Positions 10,855 to 26,392 of a DNA stretch of 64,000 nt are shown here, in pieces (position 1 is the stretch's first letter; each line of letters starts with the position of its first letter). A program made the position numbers and the translations under genes. The stretch is from Lobosporangium transversale. Lineage: Eukaryota; Mortierellomycota; Mortierellomycetes; Mortierellales; Mortierellaceae. The stretch is from positions 1 to 64,000 of the forward strand of contig NW_019028995.1 of assembly GCF_002105155.1 (NCBI RefSeq). The letters are read 5' to 3'. A model generated the notes under the pieces. It was not told where the DNA came from. It worked only from the letters and a program-made list of their open reading frames with translations, and made no database searches.

Positions 10855-13064
10855 ATGGCACCAGTCCAGATCGGAACCGGTATCGGCATTGCCAACCTCC
10901 CCAACCAACGTCATAAAATTGTCGCCAAGAATGGTGCCAGCTTCACCTTGATGGTTTGCGGTACATGTCAAGATAACAATGATAAAACTTGTTTGCTGTT
11001 ATCAAGGGCGGTGACTATGATATACATCAGTTCTCTAATAAGCTGTTGTGGCCTTCTAATCTGATTCTTAGGAGAGTCTGGTCTTGGTAAAACTACTTTT
11101 ATCAATACTCTTTTCACCACCACAATTAAAACTCCCAAGACCTATAAGCGTCGTTTCAACAAGTCGACTGAAAAGACTGTCGAGATTGAGATCATTCGTG
11201 CTGGTAAATAGTCTTTTTTTTTTTCTTTTTTTTTTTTTGCTTGAAATTTGAGTTTGACTTCAGGATCAAAAGCATCGACGGGGGCATTGCAAAACACAGG
11301 ACACAGCTCGACTTTAATTGGCATCAGTCGGGTTTGATACTCTTCCCCTCCAAAGAAAAAAAAAGGCTCCTCTCCTCTTACTACAGTATACGTTGACGCG
11401 TTCCTGTGGACCTTGTTTTTTTGCTTTTGGATTTTTATTCTTTTTTAGTTTCTTGAAGAGCATTTTTTATTAGTCCTTTTTTACTTGGTGCACCTGTTCA
11501 AATTTGTTAAATCCTCTATTTTTATATTTCAGTGATGGCTCACAAAGAGGAAAAAAAAAATCTCTTGTTGGTTGTCACTGGCTCTACTCAAATCTACTAC
11601 TGCAAAAACGGCACTGGCTGACAAAGTAGAGCAAAAAGACAATATGCACTAGAAGATGTTTGGAGCCAATAATCCATTATCGTGCTTCCTATAATGATAA
11701 TAAGCAACAACAATAACAAAAATAGGCAAGTAATACTCATGACATTTGCATTTTCTACTGTTATATTAGAGCTGGAAGAGAAGCAGTTCAATGTCAAATT
11801 GTCTGTAATCGACACTCCAGGATTTGGAGACTATACCAACAATCGTGATAGCTGGATGCCTATTGTAGATTTTATTGATGATCAACACGAGTCATACATG
11901 CGCCAGGAACAGCAGCCCAAGCGTCATGAGCTGAGCGACATGCGTGTTCATTGCTGTCTATACTTCATTCGACCCACCGGACATACCTTGAAACCTTTAG
12001 ACATTGAAATAATGAAGCGTCTGGGAACACGTGTCAATCTCATCCCTGTCATTGCCAAAGCCGATACCTTGACACCTACTGACTTGCACAAGTTCAAGAA
12101 ACGGGTACGATATTGTGTTCTTTCTAGATGATATACCTTTGTTCAGTTTAGAACTGAGAGTATTTACTAGACACTGTTAATGTCTTTCTTATCATTTAGA
12201 TCTTGGAGGTCATCGCTGCTCAAAACATTTCTTGCTACACCTTCCCTCTCGAGAGCGATGATGAGGCCAGCACCAAGCGCAACATGAGCATTATGGTATT
12301 TAGGAGTTGAGCTCAACGTGAACCACTTATATTACAGTGAAAAAAAATAGTTGTATTGCTGACTAACCTCAGAATATGTCCTGTCGTTTTGTAGGCTGCT
12401 CTGCCTTTTTCCATCATTGGTAGTACTGAAGACGTTGTCACTATGGATGGTCGTACTGTAAAGGGTCGTCAGTACTCTTGGGGAGTTGCAGAAGGTATGA
12501 TTTATGGATATACCAGGGGGAAGGCAGATTGTCTCGCATATTTTCTGATCCTAATATCATACCTTTAATATTCCTTCACTCAATAGTCGAGAATGAGGAC
12601 CACTGCGATTTTAAAAAGTTGCGACAGCTACTTATCCGTACTAACATGTTGGATCTAATTAGTTCGACCGAGGAGGTTCACTATGAGAATTATCGTAATA
12701 CTCAGATGGAAACTCGTAAAATTGGAGAGCCAAAGTATGATCATTATTTCTATTTTTTTTTTTTCTTTCTTTTTCATTATCTTTTGCTTGGATGAAGTGT
12801 CGAGAAAAAAGAAAAAGACTAATTTTTTTTTTTAGGGCCAAGACTGTGACCAATCCTAAGTGGAAAGAGGAGGAGGAGGCCCTCCGTAAGCGGTTCACAG
12901 AACAAGTCCGTCTGGAGGAAAATCGGTTCCGTTCGTGGGAACAACAGCTCATTGCTGAGCGTGACCGCCTCAACAAGGATTTAGAGGCCGAACACTCACA
13001 CATCAAAGCCCTGGAAGCTGAGTTGGAGGCAATGCAAGCTGGTCTTTCTCCTAAGCGCAAGTAG
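10855..13064 (+). CDS. CDC11: Septin, AspA/Cdc11 group
   Basis: GTP-binding filament subunit at the cell cortex and septation sites. Seven exons close in frame: 10855-10960, 11072-11203, 11770-12104, 12200-12295, 12395-12494, 12587-12734 and 12836-13064, giving about 381 residues. The septin GTPase fold shows the P-loop [10 protein letters not shown] (split by intron 1), the G3 motif DTPGFGD, the G4 motif AKAD and the septin unique element [20 protein letters not shown]. The C-terminus ([20 protein letters not shown] and onward) is a predicted coiled coil that pairs septins in filaments. The start [16 protein letters not shown] and the motif RDSW...[16 protein letters not shown] resemble the Aspergillus AspA (yeast Cdc11) group from memory; subgroup placement is less sure than the family. 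Intron 2 is long (566 bases) and has T-rich stretches. Confidence 0.93.
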
Positions 13065-13498
13065 ACAGGGAGAAATTGTTATATCCTTTTTGCCCCCGTT
13101 TCTTAATGATATCCGATCCGTATAATTTATAAACAAAGTATATTCTATTCACCATAATCATGCACTTCTAATAAAAGTTTTTTTTAGGCACCTGCAGCTC
13201 AAAAAAGAGCTCTAATTATAAAAAAAAAAAAGATGGACCAGTCCCTGAATGGTGCAACGTTTTTTCTTTTTTGTAGAAACATGTCTCTTAACCAAACAAA
13301 CAAACAAACAAACAAACAAGCATGTGGTTGACATGCAGTATCATCTTTTTTTCATCATCTGCTTCTGTTTTAGTTTCTTTGCTTAATTCTCTTACGAGAA
13401 GGGATGATAGAAGGATATAAAAATCTGTGTTGAACTTCAATTAGGCGTAGAAAAAGGAAAAGAAAAAAAGGAAAAGTACTTTAAAAGAATCTAGTGCT
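13065..13498. other. Septin/beta-tubulin convergent 3' spacer
   Basis: The two flanking genes are convergent, so this stretch should hold both polyadenylation regions. It contains a short AAAC repeat (about 13297-13318) and A/T runs. No gene is seen. Confidence 0.5.
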
Positions 13499-15883
<2,385 letters not shown>

Positions 15884-17020
15884 GATGAATTATAATGTAG
15901 TGTTGGATGAGAGGAGAAAGATGGATGATGGGGATGTAGAGGGTCAAAGTATAAAAAGTAAAAAAAAAAAAAAGATGATGAAGATTAGACAGAAAAAGCT
16001 CAACACGAAAAAAAAATACATAAACAACTGAGTAGAGAAGGTTCGCGCTGTAGTTTATACGATCATATTGGATACCACACGTGCTATGTATTGCGCACGT
16101 GCAAAGTGCTGTGTGTGTAACCAGCGCATCGTCAAAGAACCATAGAAGACACGGGTGAAGATCGTAAAGTCCCGATACCGACTAGATCTTCGAGTGTTCT
16201 TTATCATCTTACTAACGAGGTCATGGGCTAGTCAGATGCTCTCCAATGTTACAGTTTTAACGCCACATACAAGTCGATACCTCTTTTCTTTTTTCTTTTC
16301 TTTGCGCTTTTCCAATCCTACAGCTTGTCTTTCTAGATATCAATGACACACATCAGGAGTATACAGCTACCTGGATATGTGGGTATCTCAGACATTGTGT
16401 CAGGATGCCGCCAGTGAATAGGCTTGGAAAGTCCAATCGATGGGACCTGAAAAATAGAAATATTGAGGTCAGGAACGAGACGTGAAGGGCACAAATAGTC
16501 TAAAAATGTAAAAATACTTTACCCACATGCACTTCACCATTCTTTCTTTACTCTGTCTCGCCTCTTTTCGACTACTTCTTCACTCTCTTTTTTCTTCCTC
16601 CCTGTAACCTGGTAAGGACATGCTATTAATAACCTAGAACTTTTGGTGTCACATCTGGGGAAGACTTTCAGGATCTTTTTTGAAATATGAACAAAATCAA
16701 TGTGAATTCTGACATGACCCTCAATTTCATTCAACATTTTCACCAAGCTATTGTAGTTGAATGAGATTCAGCATACATCATCAAACTAAAGAAAAAAAAA
16801 AAAAGACTTATTTCATACTACTCATGTCTGCTTTTGCATTAAGAGGCTGAATGGATATAACAGTAACGCTGATAGAATTCAGAGCTATGGGAAAATTTAC
16901 TCTTTTGCGATCAGTATCTAGCCTTTAGAATCACAAAGCTTGTGCTATATTATCCACCATTTATTAAATCCATCGATATTATACAAGCAATCACATTAGG
17001 CTCATATAAACCATTCAGCC
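15884..17020. other. Divergent spacer between beta-tubulin and AGC1
   Basis: This 1.1-kb spacer is the shared upstream region of two divergent genes. Two CACGTG E-boxes (16078-16083 and 16096-16101, the second inside GCACGTGC) lie about 200 bases upstream of the tubulin start. Short A runs occur near 15960 and 16790. No ORF of quality or RNA gene is seen. Confidence 0.5.
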
Positions 17021-17415
17021 ATGGTCTCGTCGATTATGTCGTCAAGCAGCTCGAACGAAGAATCCATTGAGCGTTACAAGCGCATCTTTAATCGGTTTGC
17101 GTCTGTTGAAAAGAATGGCGAAAAATTCATGACCAGCGATGATTTTGTCAACGCTATCGCCCCGGGCGAAGATTACAAGCGGTTGCAACGATCGCAATAT
17201 GCCGTCCTGTTCAATGTGGCAGATCAATCTAGACATGGTCTCCTATCTTTGTCAGATTTGTAAGTTTCTCGGCATCTTTATCAATGGCATCAGCGGACAC
17301 GTCATGATCAACCAAGAGAACTACTGCATTATTTAAAGGCTCAGAGTAAACAGGACCCTTCCATCGCTTATTAAGTTTGACATTAACCTGTCTTCGCATG
17401 AACACCAAGCAGCTA

Positions 17416-17447
<32 letters not shown>

Positions 17448-17729
17448 ACAACGGAGAAAGGAAACAGGAAACGAGCCAAACAACCTTGCATGTACGACAG
17501 AGCGTGTAGCAGCACCAGAAAGGCCTTCTTTTGTAACTTGAGAGAGCAAATCAAACTAAACTGTCTACGGTACTCACTGCAGTCGCGCTTGACAATGACG
17601 AACTGAGGGAAAAAGAGGAATAATAGCATTATGTGATGGAAATCATTGTCCGACTCTGTCATCATATCGTATATCCACTACTACTTTAACATGATGGTCA
17701 CTAAAACGACTTCTCACACGCTTTATCTT

Positions 17730-17762
<33 letters not shown>

Positions 17763-18818
17763 TGTTGTATTTGAAAACTTATTATCTCTACCGGATGCAG
17801 AATACGAAATCGCCTTTCGACTTTTTGATACTGCGGGTACCGGTGCCATCACACGAGATCAGTTCAAGCAAATCTTAACTGCCAATATTGGAAAGGATGC
17901 GATTCCTTTTGATTTCGATTGCGAATGGCTCCGGCTCTATGCAGGAAGCAAAGACAGCCCACATGATATGCCGTACAAGGAGTTTACGCAACTCTTAAAG
18001 GGCCTTCAAGCAGAACGTCTACGCCAGGAATTCCGATACTACGACAATGAAGAGACTGGCTATATCACACCCGATCAATTCAAGAAAGTGGTGATCGACA
18101 TCGCTGGCCACAAACTCTCAGAACATGTTCTCGATAACCTTCCAACCTTATGCAATCTTTACTCAGGGAACAAGGTGTCGTTTGCAAACGTCATGGCCTT
18201 TTACAATGTAATTCGTGAAATGGACATGGTTGAGCGCGTGGTCCGCAAGGCGATCGAGAATAGTAAAGACGGCACTATCACTAAAGCTGATTTTCTGAAT
18301 ACCGCCTCAAAAGAGACGCGCTTCTCACTGTTTACACCTATGGAAGCCGACATCATCTTTCATTTTGCAGGGCTAGAAAACCCTTCAGGCAAATTGACGC
18401 TCAGGGACTTTTTCCGCTTATTGGAGGCAAAATGGGAACACGCACTTCCTGTTACCCATCCTTCCATCCCAGAACCTAAACACGGCGCTATTCACGAAAT
18501 CCTTCTAGGCTCTTGTATGTGTTAACTTCGTTATTGCTATTCAAGAACCATATCTTGACTTACTTTGTCCATCAGGTCCTTAACTTATTTTATTTTGTTA
18601 CTCTAATTCTAGATGCATTTTTGCTTGGATCTATCAGTGGTGCTGTAGGGGCAACCGTGGTTTACCCCATCGATCTCGTAAAAACACGAATGCAGAACCA
18701 GCGATCTAAGGTTGTTGGCGAACTTTTGTATAAGAACAGTATTGATTGCTTCAAGAAAGTCATCAAAAATGAAGGCGTTCTGGGATTGTACCGTGGTCTT
18801 GGGCCACAATTAGTTGTA

Positions 18819-18860
<42 letters not shown>

Positions 18861-19745
18861 AATCATGAATAAGCCGGATTTCGTCTCATTACTCGCATTT
18901 TTTTGGATTATTGAAAATTATAGGGTGTGGCTCCAGAAAAGGCCATTAAGCTTACAATGAACGATCTTGTGCGAAAATTTCTTTCAGACAAGGATGGAAA
19001 GATTTCATTTACGGATGAGCTGATTGCTGGAGGTGTTGCAGGAGGTTCACAAGTGGTGTTCACAAATCCGTTGGAGATTGTCAAAATCCGTCTGCAGGTT
19101 GCAGGTGAGATGGTTAAGTCTATGGATCTTGGTACCCCTCGACCTGGTGCCATCACCATTGTACGAACACTAGGCCTTGTAGGACTTTACAAAGGCGCCA
19201 GCGCTTGCTTGCTCCGTGACATTCCTTTCTCTGCAATTTATTTCCCCGTGTATGCTCACTTGAAGAAAGACGTCTTCAAAGAAGGGCCTGATCACCGTCT
19301 GTCAATTGGAGAGTTGTTAACATCAGGCGCTGTTGCTGGTATGCCTGCTGCTTACTTCACAACGCCAGCGGATGTCATCAAAACGCGCTTGCAAGTCGAG
19401 GCCAAGAAGGGCCAAAGCACATACAATGGTATAATGGATGCAGCGCGCAAGATTTTCAGAGAAGAAGGCTTCCGTGCTTTCTTTAAAGGAGGGCCTGCAC
19501 GAATCTTTCGCTCGTCACCTCAGTTTGGTACCACCTTGATGGTCTATGAAGTCCTTCAACGTGCATTCCCCTTTGGTGGAGAGAAGGAGGCGACACAGCA
19601 AGCTCTGACGCGGGTTGACTCTACGCATCCGGATGACCTGAGCTACTTGCAATCCAAGAACGCGCTTAAAATCCTTCTAGACGTTCACTACAAGTTTGGA
19701 ATAGTACCCCCTAACACCAAAATTGCTGGTGCAACTAGTTCATAA
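17021..19745 (+). CDS. AGC1: Mitochondrial aspartate/glutamate carrier with EF-hand regulatory domain (AGC1/aralar type)
   Basis: Inner-membrane carrier that exchanges mitochondrial aspartate for cytosolic glutamate plus a proton, part of the malate-aspartate shuttle. Four exons join in frame: 17021-17259, 17763-18514, 18613-18815 and 18924-19745, giving about 671 residues. The N-terminal ~320 residues are an EF-hand array (for example [19 protein letters not shown] and [19 protein letters not shown]), followed by three mitochondrial-carrier repeats: [30 protein letters not shown] and [15 protein letters not shown]. That calcium-sensor-plus-carrier layout is specific to the aralar/citrin family. 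The acceptor of exon 2 (AG at 17761-17762) follows a run of about 28 A instead of a pyrimidine tract. Intron 3 starts with a long T run. Confidence 0.95.
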
Positions 19746-19837
19746 AATACTTTTCACTCTTAAAAAAAAAGACACACCTGAAAAGCTTTTCAATCAAAAG
19801 GCAACGAGGCATGGACTTTATCCATCTACACAAACGG

Positions 19838-19879
<42 letters not shown>

Positions 19880-20010
19880 GTGTCATAGACCTATTCTACG
19901 TATACAAACTTATGCATTGCTTTCATGTCTGATTGGATTCGCGTACATGTCTTTTATTACTAATGGGGAAATACAAACTAGAATAAACCTCTACTATTTT
20001 CTTTCGCCCT
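19746..20010. other. AGC1 3' flank with paired T and A runs
   Basis: A T run (about 19842-19868) is followed directly by an A run (19869-19879). The transcript of this flank could fold the two together. Otherwise this is AT-rich 3' flanking sequence shared with a convergent small ORF. Confidence 0.45.
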
Positions 20011-20265
20011 CTAAGCAGCTTCCGGACTACTCTTATGCATACCCTTCACGAGATCTCTGATGCAAGCATTGTCTTTTGCTTCAACGATGGCTTCTTCTAG
20101 TTTGCCCAAGACTGCATCATAAGCATTAGTATTATTTTCCACGGAAGCGGCAAGACGCTTTGTTAGTGCTGCAATTGCTGCAAACTTGCGTTTCCTGGAT
20201 ATCATTGCCTGATCTTCCGAAGGAACAGCACTCGGAGGCATGAGCACACTTCCCGGATCACTCAT
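20011..20265 (-). CDS. Small unknown helical protein, 84 aa
   Basis: A single-exon ORF with an ATG at 20265 and a TAG at 20011-20013. I do not recognise it. The first ~20 residues are proline- and serine-containing (MSDPGSVLMPPSAVPSEDQA). The remainder (SRKRKFAAIAALTKRLAASV and a following 40 residues rich in Ala, Glu, Lys and Leu) should form two amphipathic helices, as in small coiled-coil subunits. It has no signal peptide or membrane segment. It is convergent with AGC1 and its codon use looks coding. It may be a small subunit of a complex, but I cannot name one. Confidence 0.5.
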   Translation of the reverse strand: MSDPGSVLMPPSAVPSEDQAMISRKRKFAAIAALTKRLAASVENNTNAYDAVLGKLEEAIVEAKDNACIRDLVKGMHKSSPEAA

Positions 20266-21320
20266 GTATGCGATGGACGGTTTGCCGCTTGAAGACTTTC
20301 GTTGGACGGCAGCGATCTGATATACCCATGAATGGACAATACATTGAGGTCTATATTGTGCTGCATCCTCTCAGCGTCCGACTAGTCGCAGGCACGCTTT
20401 TGGGCATTATGGGTCTGTGGGAGTTGGATCTTGAGCGAATCTCTTGCATTTATAATAGGGGTTTCAAACTTAGACATTTTTTGGTTATTTGAGGGAAGCA
20501 CATTTGTTTGAAACGTTCATCTATACATTCGAAATAGGTCAGCCTTCTGACAGGTGCATTTCAAATGTACTATAAAAATGAAATGGTGTATCGCGCTTTG
20601 GAGTATTTGCGTGATTGTCGTTTATGAAATGTGAAACCCCAAATGAAATGAGACTATTTTGGAAGCCATTGTTTCATTTCCTTCTCTCTGTGATCCTCTG
20701 AAAACGAAGCATATTTCTGTACTAGGCTTTGAATTAGACTTCTTTTTTTTTCATACCAGAGCACTTCGTTTCCATTACCCCAAAACGAGCCCATGCCATC
20801 CGATTAGCAAAGGCATCATGCTCGCGTCGTGGTTGTCAAAAAAAAAGTGCTTACGAATGTACTTTAGGAAGGCTTCGGCGCGTGATATCAGTGATGTTCG
20901 TTAAAGTTGCTCATGTGATTGTCATGCTTGTGGTTTCATTTTTCTAGGCCATGTGTGATGTTTGTCTTGTCTGTGGTTTTATTTATTCTCATAATGTTTC
21001 AACTGCTGCCCGTTTAAAGCACGCTCGTGATAAAGAAGTTCATGACAGGGTGAATATTGCGCAGTACCGCATAGTGAATATTGCGCAGTACCGCATAGTG
21101 AATATTGCGCACGCAGTAAACCTTCAACAACAATGATTGATGTTTGTCCTGCCCGTAGTTCTACTCCTTTTAGATTTGTTATGAGATTAGTGGTTGACCT
21201 CTGGTGGACGTATTGAATTATTACACACCTTTCTGACGTAATAAATAATAATTAGGTTTATAACAAAAAAAAATTTCTCTGATGCAACTCTTTGTTGACA
21301 TTTTAATTCCACTTAACGCC
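20266..21320. other. Intergenic, no gene; contains a 24-bp tandem repeat
   Basis: This 1-kb spacer lies upstream of both the small minus-strand ORF and NAD+ synthetase. Short ORFs on the plus strand lack recognisable content. The tandem repeat at 21050-21110 is listed separately. Confidence 0.5.
21050..21110 (+). repeat. 24-bp tandem repeat, 2.5 copies
   Basis: Two perfect copies of a 24-base unit (21050-21073 and 21074-21097) are followed by a partial third copy to 21110. The unit starts GTGAATATTGCGCAGTACCG. It contains the near-palindrome TGCGCA. The third copy breaks off after the TGCGCA block. Confidence 0.9.
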
Positions 21321-21845
21321 ATGGGTCATCTCATTACAGTTGCAACATGCTCGCTCAACCAGTGGGCTCTGGACTTCAAAGGAAACGTTGCTAGGATACT
21401 TGAAAGTATCCGGGTAGCAAAGGAGCGTGGCGCCACACTACGTATCGGCCCAGAGCTGGAGATCACGTAAGATATAAAGAAGAGTTAAGAAGTCGCGAAA
21501 AAAAAAAAAAAAAAAAAAAAAAAAAGGTGTAGGAAGAGAATGGAATTTGATCTCTTTGATCGAAATTAGGAGACTTAACTCTGTATCTTCTCTATCGATC
21601 GACATGGCGAAAATAGTGGGTACGGGTGTGCAGATCACTTCTTAGAAGGTAGGAATACAGGGATCAGATCGTGTATAAAAGCTGACAAGTAGTATGATCG
21701 GACGAAAGCTCACTAATTGCTTGGTATTTTCTAGGGGACACATATTTGCATTCATGGGAAGCCCTTGGTCAGATCTTGAGCTCTAAAGAAGCGAAAGAGA
21801 TACTCTTGGATATCGGCATGTAAGGGTCGCGAACTCATCATTTCA

Positions 21846-21886
<41 letters not shown>

Positions 21887-21942
21887 ATAGCAACATTCAC
21901 ATGAGAAGCAAGAAGTTGGACTATACATTAATTAGTAATCTG

Positions 21943-21976
<34 letters not shown>

Positions 21977-24619
21977 TATTATATTCCGTATCAGGCCAGT
22001 TATTCATAAGAATGTAAAGTACAATTGCAGGATTCTCATCTTTAACTGTAAAATTCTGCTGATCAGACCCAAGATGTTTATGGCAAACGATGGAAACTAC
22101 CGAGAGTTACGCTGGTTTACACCTTGGGCCAAACGCCACATCACTGAAGAGCACTATCTGCCTCGAATGATCCAAAAGATTACTGGCCAAGTCACCGTTC
22201 CAATGGGTGATGCTGTCATCGCAACGTACGATTCGTGTATTGGCGTAGAAGTGTGCGAGGAGATGTTCACCCCTAATAGGTATAATTTTTGATTGAAAAG
22301 TATAAGGTTGGAATGCACATTGCTTTTTTACAACACAGATAGGCTGACTCCAAAATCCTCGGATTTTAATAGCCCTCATATTGGACTCTCTCTGGATGGA
22401 GTCGAGATCATCATCAATAGTAGTAGCAGTCATCATGAGCTGCGTAAGCTACGTAGACGCATCGATCTTATTAGAGAAGCTACTTTAAAGGTATAGAAAA
22501 TGACAGTGTACACATGAACATGCGATCACTGGCGCCGTTAAATTTATTGATTACTAAAATGCCTTTTATTCATTAGTGTGGAGGGATTTACCTGTATTCT
22601 AACCAACGGGGATGTGATGGTGACCGTATCTATTATGACGGATGTGCTATGATCATCGTCAATGGAGAAGTAGTTGCTCAAGGAACTCAGTTCTCAATTG
22701 GAGATGTAGAAGTCGTTACAGCTACAATTGATCTAGAGGATGTGCGCACCTTCAGATCCAGCTCTAGTAGGGGGATCCAAGCCTCCACCACCCCTAGCTT
22801 TAAGAGAATCGGAGCTAATATGGCATTATCCGACGGGCATCTTGAGGGTAACCCTGCCATTCAACCAACCACTGTTAAAACTATCTTTTATCACACTCCC
22901 GAAGAAGAGATTAGGTAAGTGATATGGCATAAAATTTACATGCAGAATATCGTTTGAGCCTTATTTTCCCTTAGACTAACAGCTTTTATTAATATATTAC
23001 CTTCTTCTGTAATAGCTTGGGCCCTGCCTGTTGGTTATGGGATTATCTTCGCCGTTCCAAGGCCAGTGGGTTTTTCCTTCCGCTTAGTGGAGGCATCGAC
23101 AGCTGTGCGACAGCTACTATTGTTGCATCCATGTGTCGCCTTGTTGTCAAGTCGTGCGCCAAAGGAGATCAACAAACGATTGCGGACGCAAGGCAGGTGA
23201 CTGGGGAAAGTGCTGAGCACGGTTACATCCCCAAAGATCCTCAGGAGTTTGCAAGGTAAATATAAACGATTGAACTAGTGATTTCATCCTACCTTTTGAA
23301 AACTTTAACTTATCTCATTTTATTTATTTATTTATTTTTCCCTTTTTTAGTCGTATCTTCCATACTTGCTATATGGGAACGAAGAACTCATCCGATGAGA
23401 CCAGAAAAAGAGCTAAACAGCTGGCTGAAACCATTGGGAGGTAATCATTCCCTGACTTTACTACTTTTCGATAAATGAATAATAATAATTTGAGACGAAC
23501 TAAAAACGGATTATACTCTTTTGCCAAACAGCTACCATATAGATCTTAACATGGACACTGTCGTCACAGCGCTTCAGGTTCTCTTTACTCTAGTGACAGG
23601 CAAAACTCCTGCTTTCCGTGCACACGGTGGATCAAATGTCGAGAATCTAGCCCTGCAGAACATCCAGGCAAGAATCCGCATGGTCCTCGCCTATCTATTG
23701 GCACAGCTGTTACCGTGGGTTCGTGGTCGCAATGGATCCTTACTTGTACTTGGAAGTGCAAATGTGGATGAATGGTACAGTGAAACTGAAGAAAATCAGA
23801 GCAGAAAAGGACGAAAAAACGTCATAAAGATTAAGACAAGTTTTCTGCTCACTGCTGCTAACCAAATATTTATGGTATCTGTGGGTTTGGCTCCTAGCTT
23901 ACGAGGTTACTTCACCAAATACGATTGCTCTAGTGCAGACATCAATCCCGTCGGTGGTATTGGCAAATCAGACTTGCGTCGGTTTATTGCCTATGCTGAA
24001 CTGGCTTTCGAGATGCCCATTCTTGCAGAGTAAAAATTTCTTAAGTTGATGCAAAACCAATGTTCTATTTACAGCATCTCAACTCACATAGATTTTTTTT
24101 TTTCCTCAGTTTCTTGGCTGCAACCCCTACTGCAGAGCTAGAACCAATTACAGAGACTTATGCCCAGGAGGATGAAGCTGACATGGGTATGACTTATGAT
24201 GAATTAACGGAATTTGGTCGTCTGCGCAAGGTGGACAAATGTGGACCATACAGTATGTTTACGAAGTTGGTGCATCTTTGGAACGATAAGATGGAAGTTG
24301 CCGAGGTATTACTTCTAGTGGCGGCCTTAATTTAACCTTCCTTGTTGGTATTTTATCTGATACTGAATTTACTAAATCTGGCCCTTTTTCTTCATCGAAT
24401 CAGGTTGCAGCCAAAGTCAAGCGCTTTTTCTTCTACTATTCAATCAACCGCCATAAAATGACAACATTGACCCCAGCATACCATGCAGAGTCTTATAGCC
24501 CAGATGATAACCGATTCGATCTACGACCATTCCTATATAACACTTCATGGTCATGGCAATTTGATACGATTGACAAGACAGTTCGGGCGTTTGAACGAGA
24601 AAACAATTTAAAAAAGTAA
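21321..24619 (+). CDS. QNS1: Glutamine-dependent NAD+ synthetase
   Basis: Makes NAD+ from deamido-NAD+, ATP and glutamine, the last step of NAD biosynthesis, in the cytosol or nucleus. Twelve exons close in frame: 21321-21466, 21617-21648, 21735-21819, 21995-22279, 22343-22490, 22577-22914, 23016-23255, 23351-23440, 23532-23774, 23898-24029, 24110-24305 and 24404-24619. The product is about 716 residues, the usual length. The N-terminal nitrilase-type amidase shows the catalytic triad as Glu in GPELEIT, Lys in IRPKM and Cys in GVEVCEE. The synthetase domain has the ATP pyrophosphatase P-loop [10 protein letters not shown], then [23 protein letters not shown] and [13 protein letters not shown]. 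The 32-base exon 2 and a 123-base intron that stays open in frame are easy to mis-annotate. Intron 3 contains a long A run and a long T run. Confidence 0.95.
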
Positions 24620-24853
24620 CAAATGGAATCATTCCATAATGTCTAGATGTTTAGAATGATTCATGCCTATTGAGTCTCAATAATAGATGTGATATCTATA
24701 TCAGAGGTAAACCCACTCTTTTATGCTGTCTCGAGTTGGTTACGGATGGGTATGATGAAACAATAGCAAGTATAGAAAACTGCTACAATAAAACAATAAA
24801 ACAAAAAGCTATAACTCTAAGTTGGTGTAAAGAATAAAACGCATACGAGCGTT

Positions 24854-26351
24854 TTACTTTGGCGGTGGTGTAGGAGGTAGCGGTGGAAGTTCTGTCAGCT
24901 GTGGAGAGTGAGCAGAAGAAGGAGAAACGGAGTGCTGTGGCAAAAGGGGTAATGGGCGCTGAGAAACGGATTCCAACGTTTCCTTCCCAGCTGTGGTATT
25001 TATCATGGGAGTCGAGTTACGACCGTCAGATGTCAGTTCTTCTTCATGACTTGATTCTGTCGACGATCTGGGCTCATTTGATCCAATCGAATTGCACTTC
25101 CTCCCAGTGATCTTTGATGGGAGTGAAGACAAATTTGATGCAACTGCTGATGCTGTAGCTGCAGCAACGTGAGCCAGATAGCCGCTCACGCCGATAGGCT
25201 CGATAGATACTTTGATGAACAATGTGCTATACAAATAAGGATCCCCTGAAGGGTCATGAAGCTGGATATGGCGGTAACCTTCTTGCAGGCAGTCCAATGA
25301 GATGCAATAAGACGCAATCAAATCAGAAAATTTGATGTCTTCATCTTGAACCACAAAGCGAAAGAATACAAGCTCATGATGCTCGTAATCGACACGGAAC
25401 TTGAAGGTTTCTTGCCATACAGGATTGAAGCCATTATCACTCACATGACGTGTCTTGTACTTGACAGTTGGTTGCCCAGGGACTAATAGCTCTACCTCGC
25501 ACAGAGGATCAATCACATCACCTGACTGTGCTTCATTAGGTCTTGGTAGTTGCTGAGCGGAGATCACCTAGATATTGCACAATGTATATCAGAAAAGACT
25601 GTTGCTACGAGATCAAATAGGGTGAACAACGCTCGCAGGAAAATACAAGGATTAAAGTTTACCTCCAGTGTAATTTCAACTGGATGTGACTTGACAAAGG
25701 TTGGGGCTTTATCGTGATTACAAATCTCTCCTGGACCAAGACGTAGTGGTGACGGCTTCAAAACATAACCGCAATGTCCATTCATAGTAAACATGGCGCT
25801 ATTCATCTGCATTCCTCGGTCTTATAATAATATATGCGCAAACACAGTATATCCATACAAAAAAAAAAGAAAGAAGGAAAAAAAAATTAGATTGAAAAAC
25901 CATAGAGTATATAATTTCTGAATATCTAACTTGATTAATAACTTACCATGGTTCTGATAATTCAATGCCACAACTTGAGCACCAGCAGCCCAGTGATGAT
26001 GAGGGTCATAGTTTGTAGAATTGATCCTGAAGCCTGCTGGATAAACACGTGTCAAATGGGTCTTATTCATGTTGATATATTCCTGCAGTGACTGTTTGCA
26101 ATGGCGCAAAGAGACCCGTTCTGAAAAGGATATGATCTTGAAAGGTGAACATCCTTCGTGTGTAAAGCCAGGGAAATGACGAGATTGACAATAAATCGAG
26201 ATTTCGCTCAGTGCCTTAGCGATTCGGACCTTTTTCGTCTTTGTCTTTTTTTGCTTCACACCATCAGAGTCGCTCTCACTCTCTATTAAGAATATTACAC
26301 AAATGAACTCAAATTAGACCTGGTATCTTTAAATGAGTTATATTCAACGCT

Positions 26352-26392
<41 letters not shown>

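Noticed and set aside
13297-13318. AAAC repeat considered as a CRISPR-like or structured array
   Set aside because: It is a simple four-base microsatellite with no spacers.
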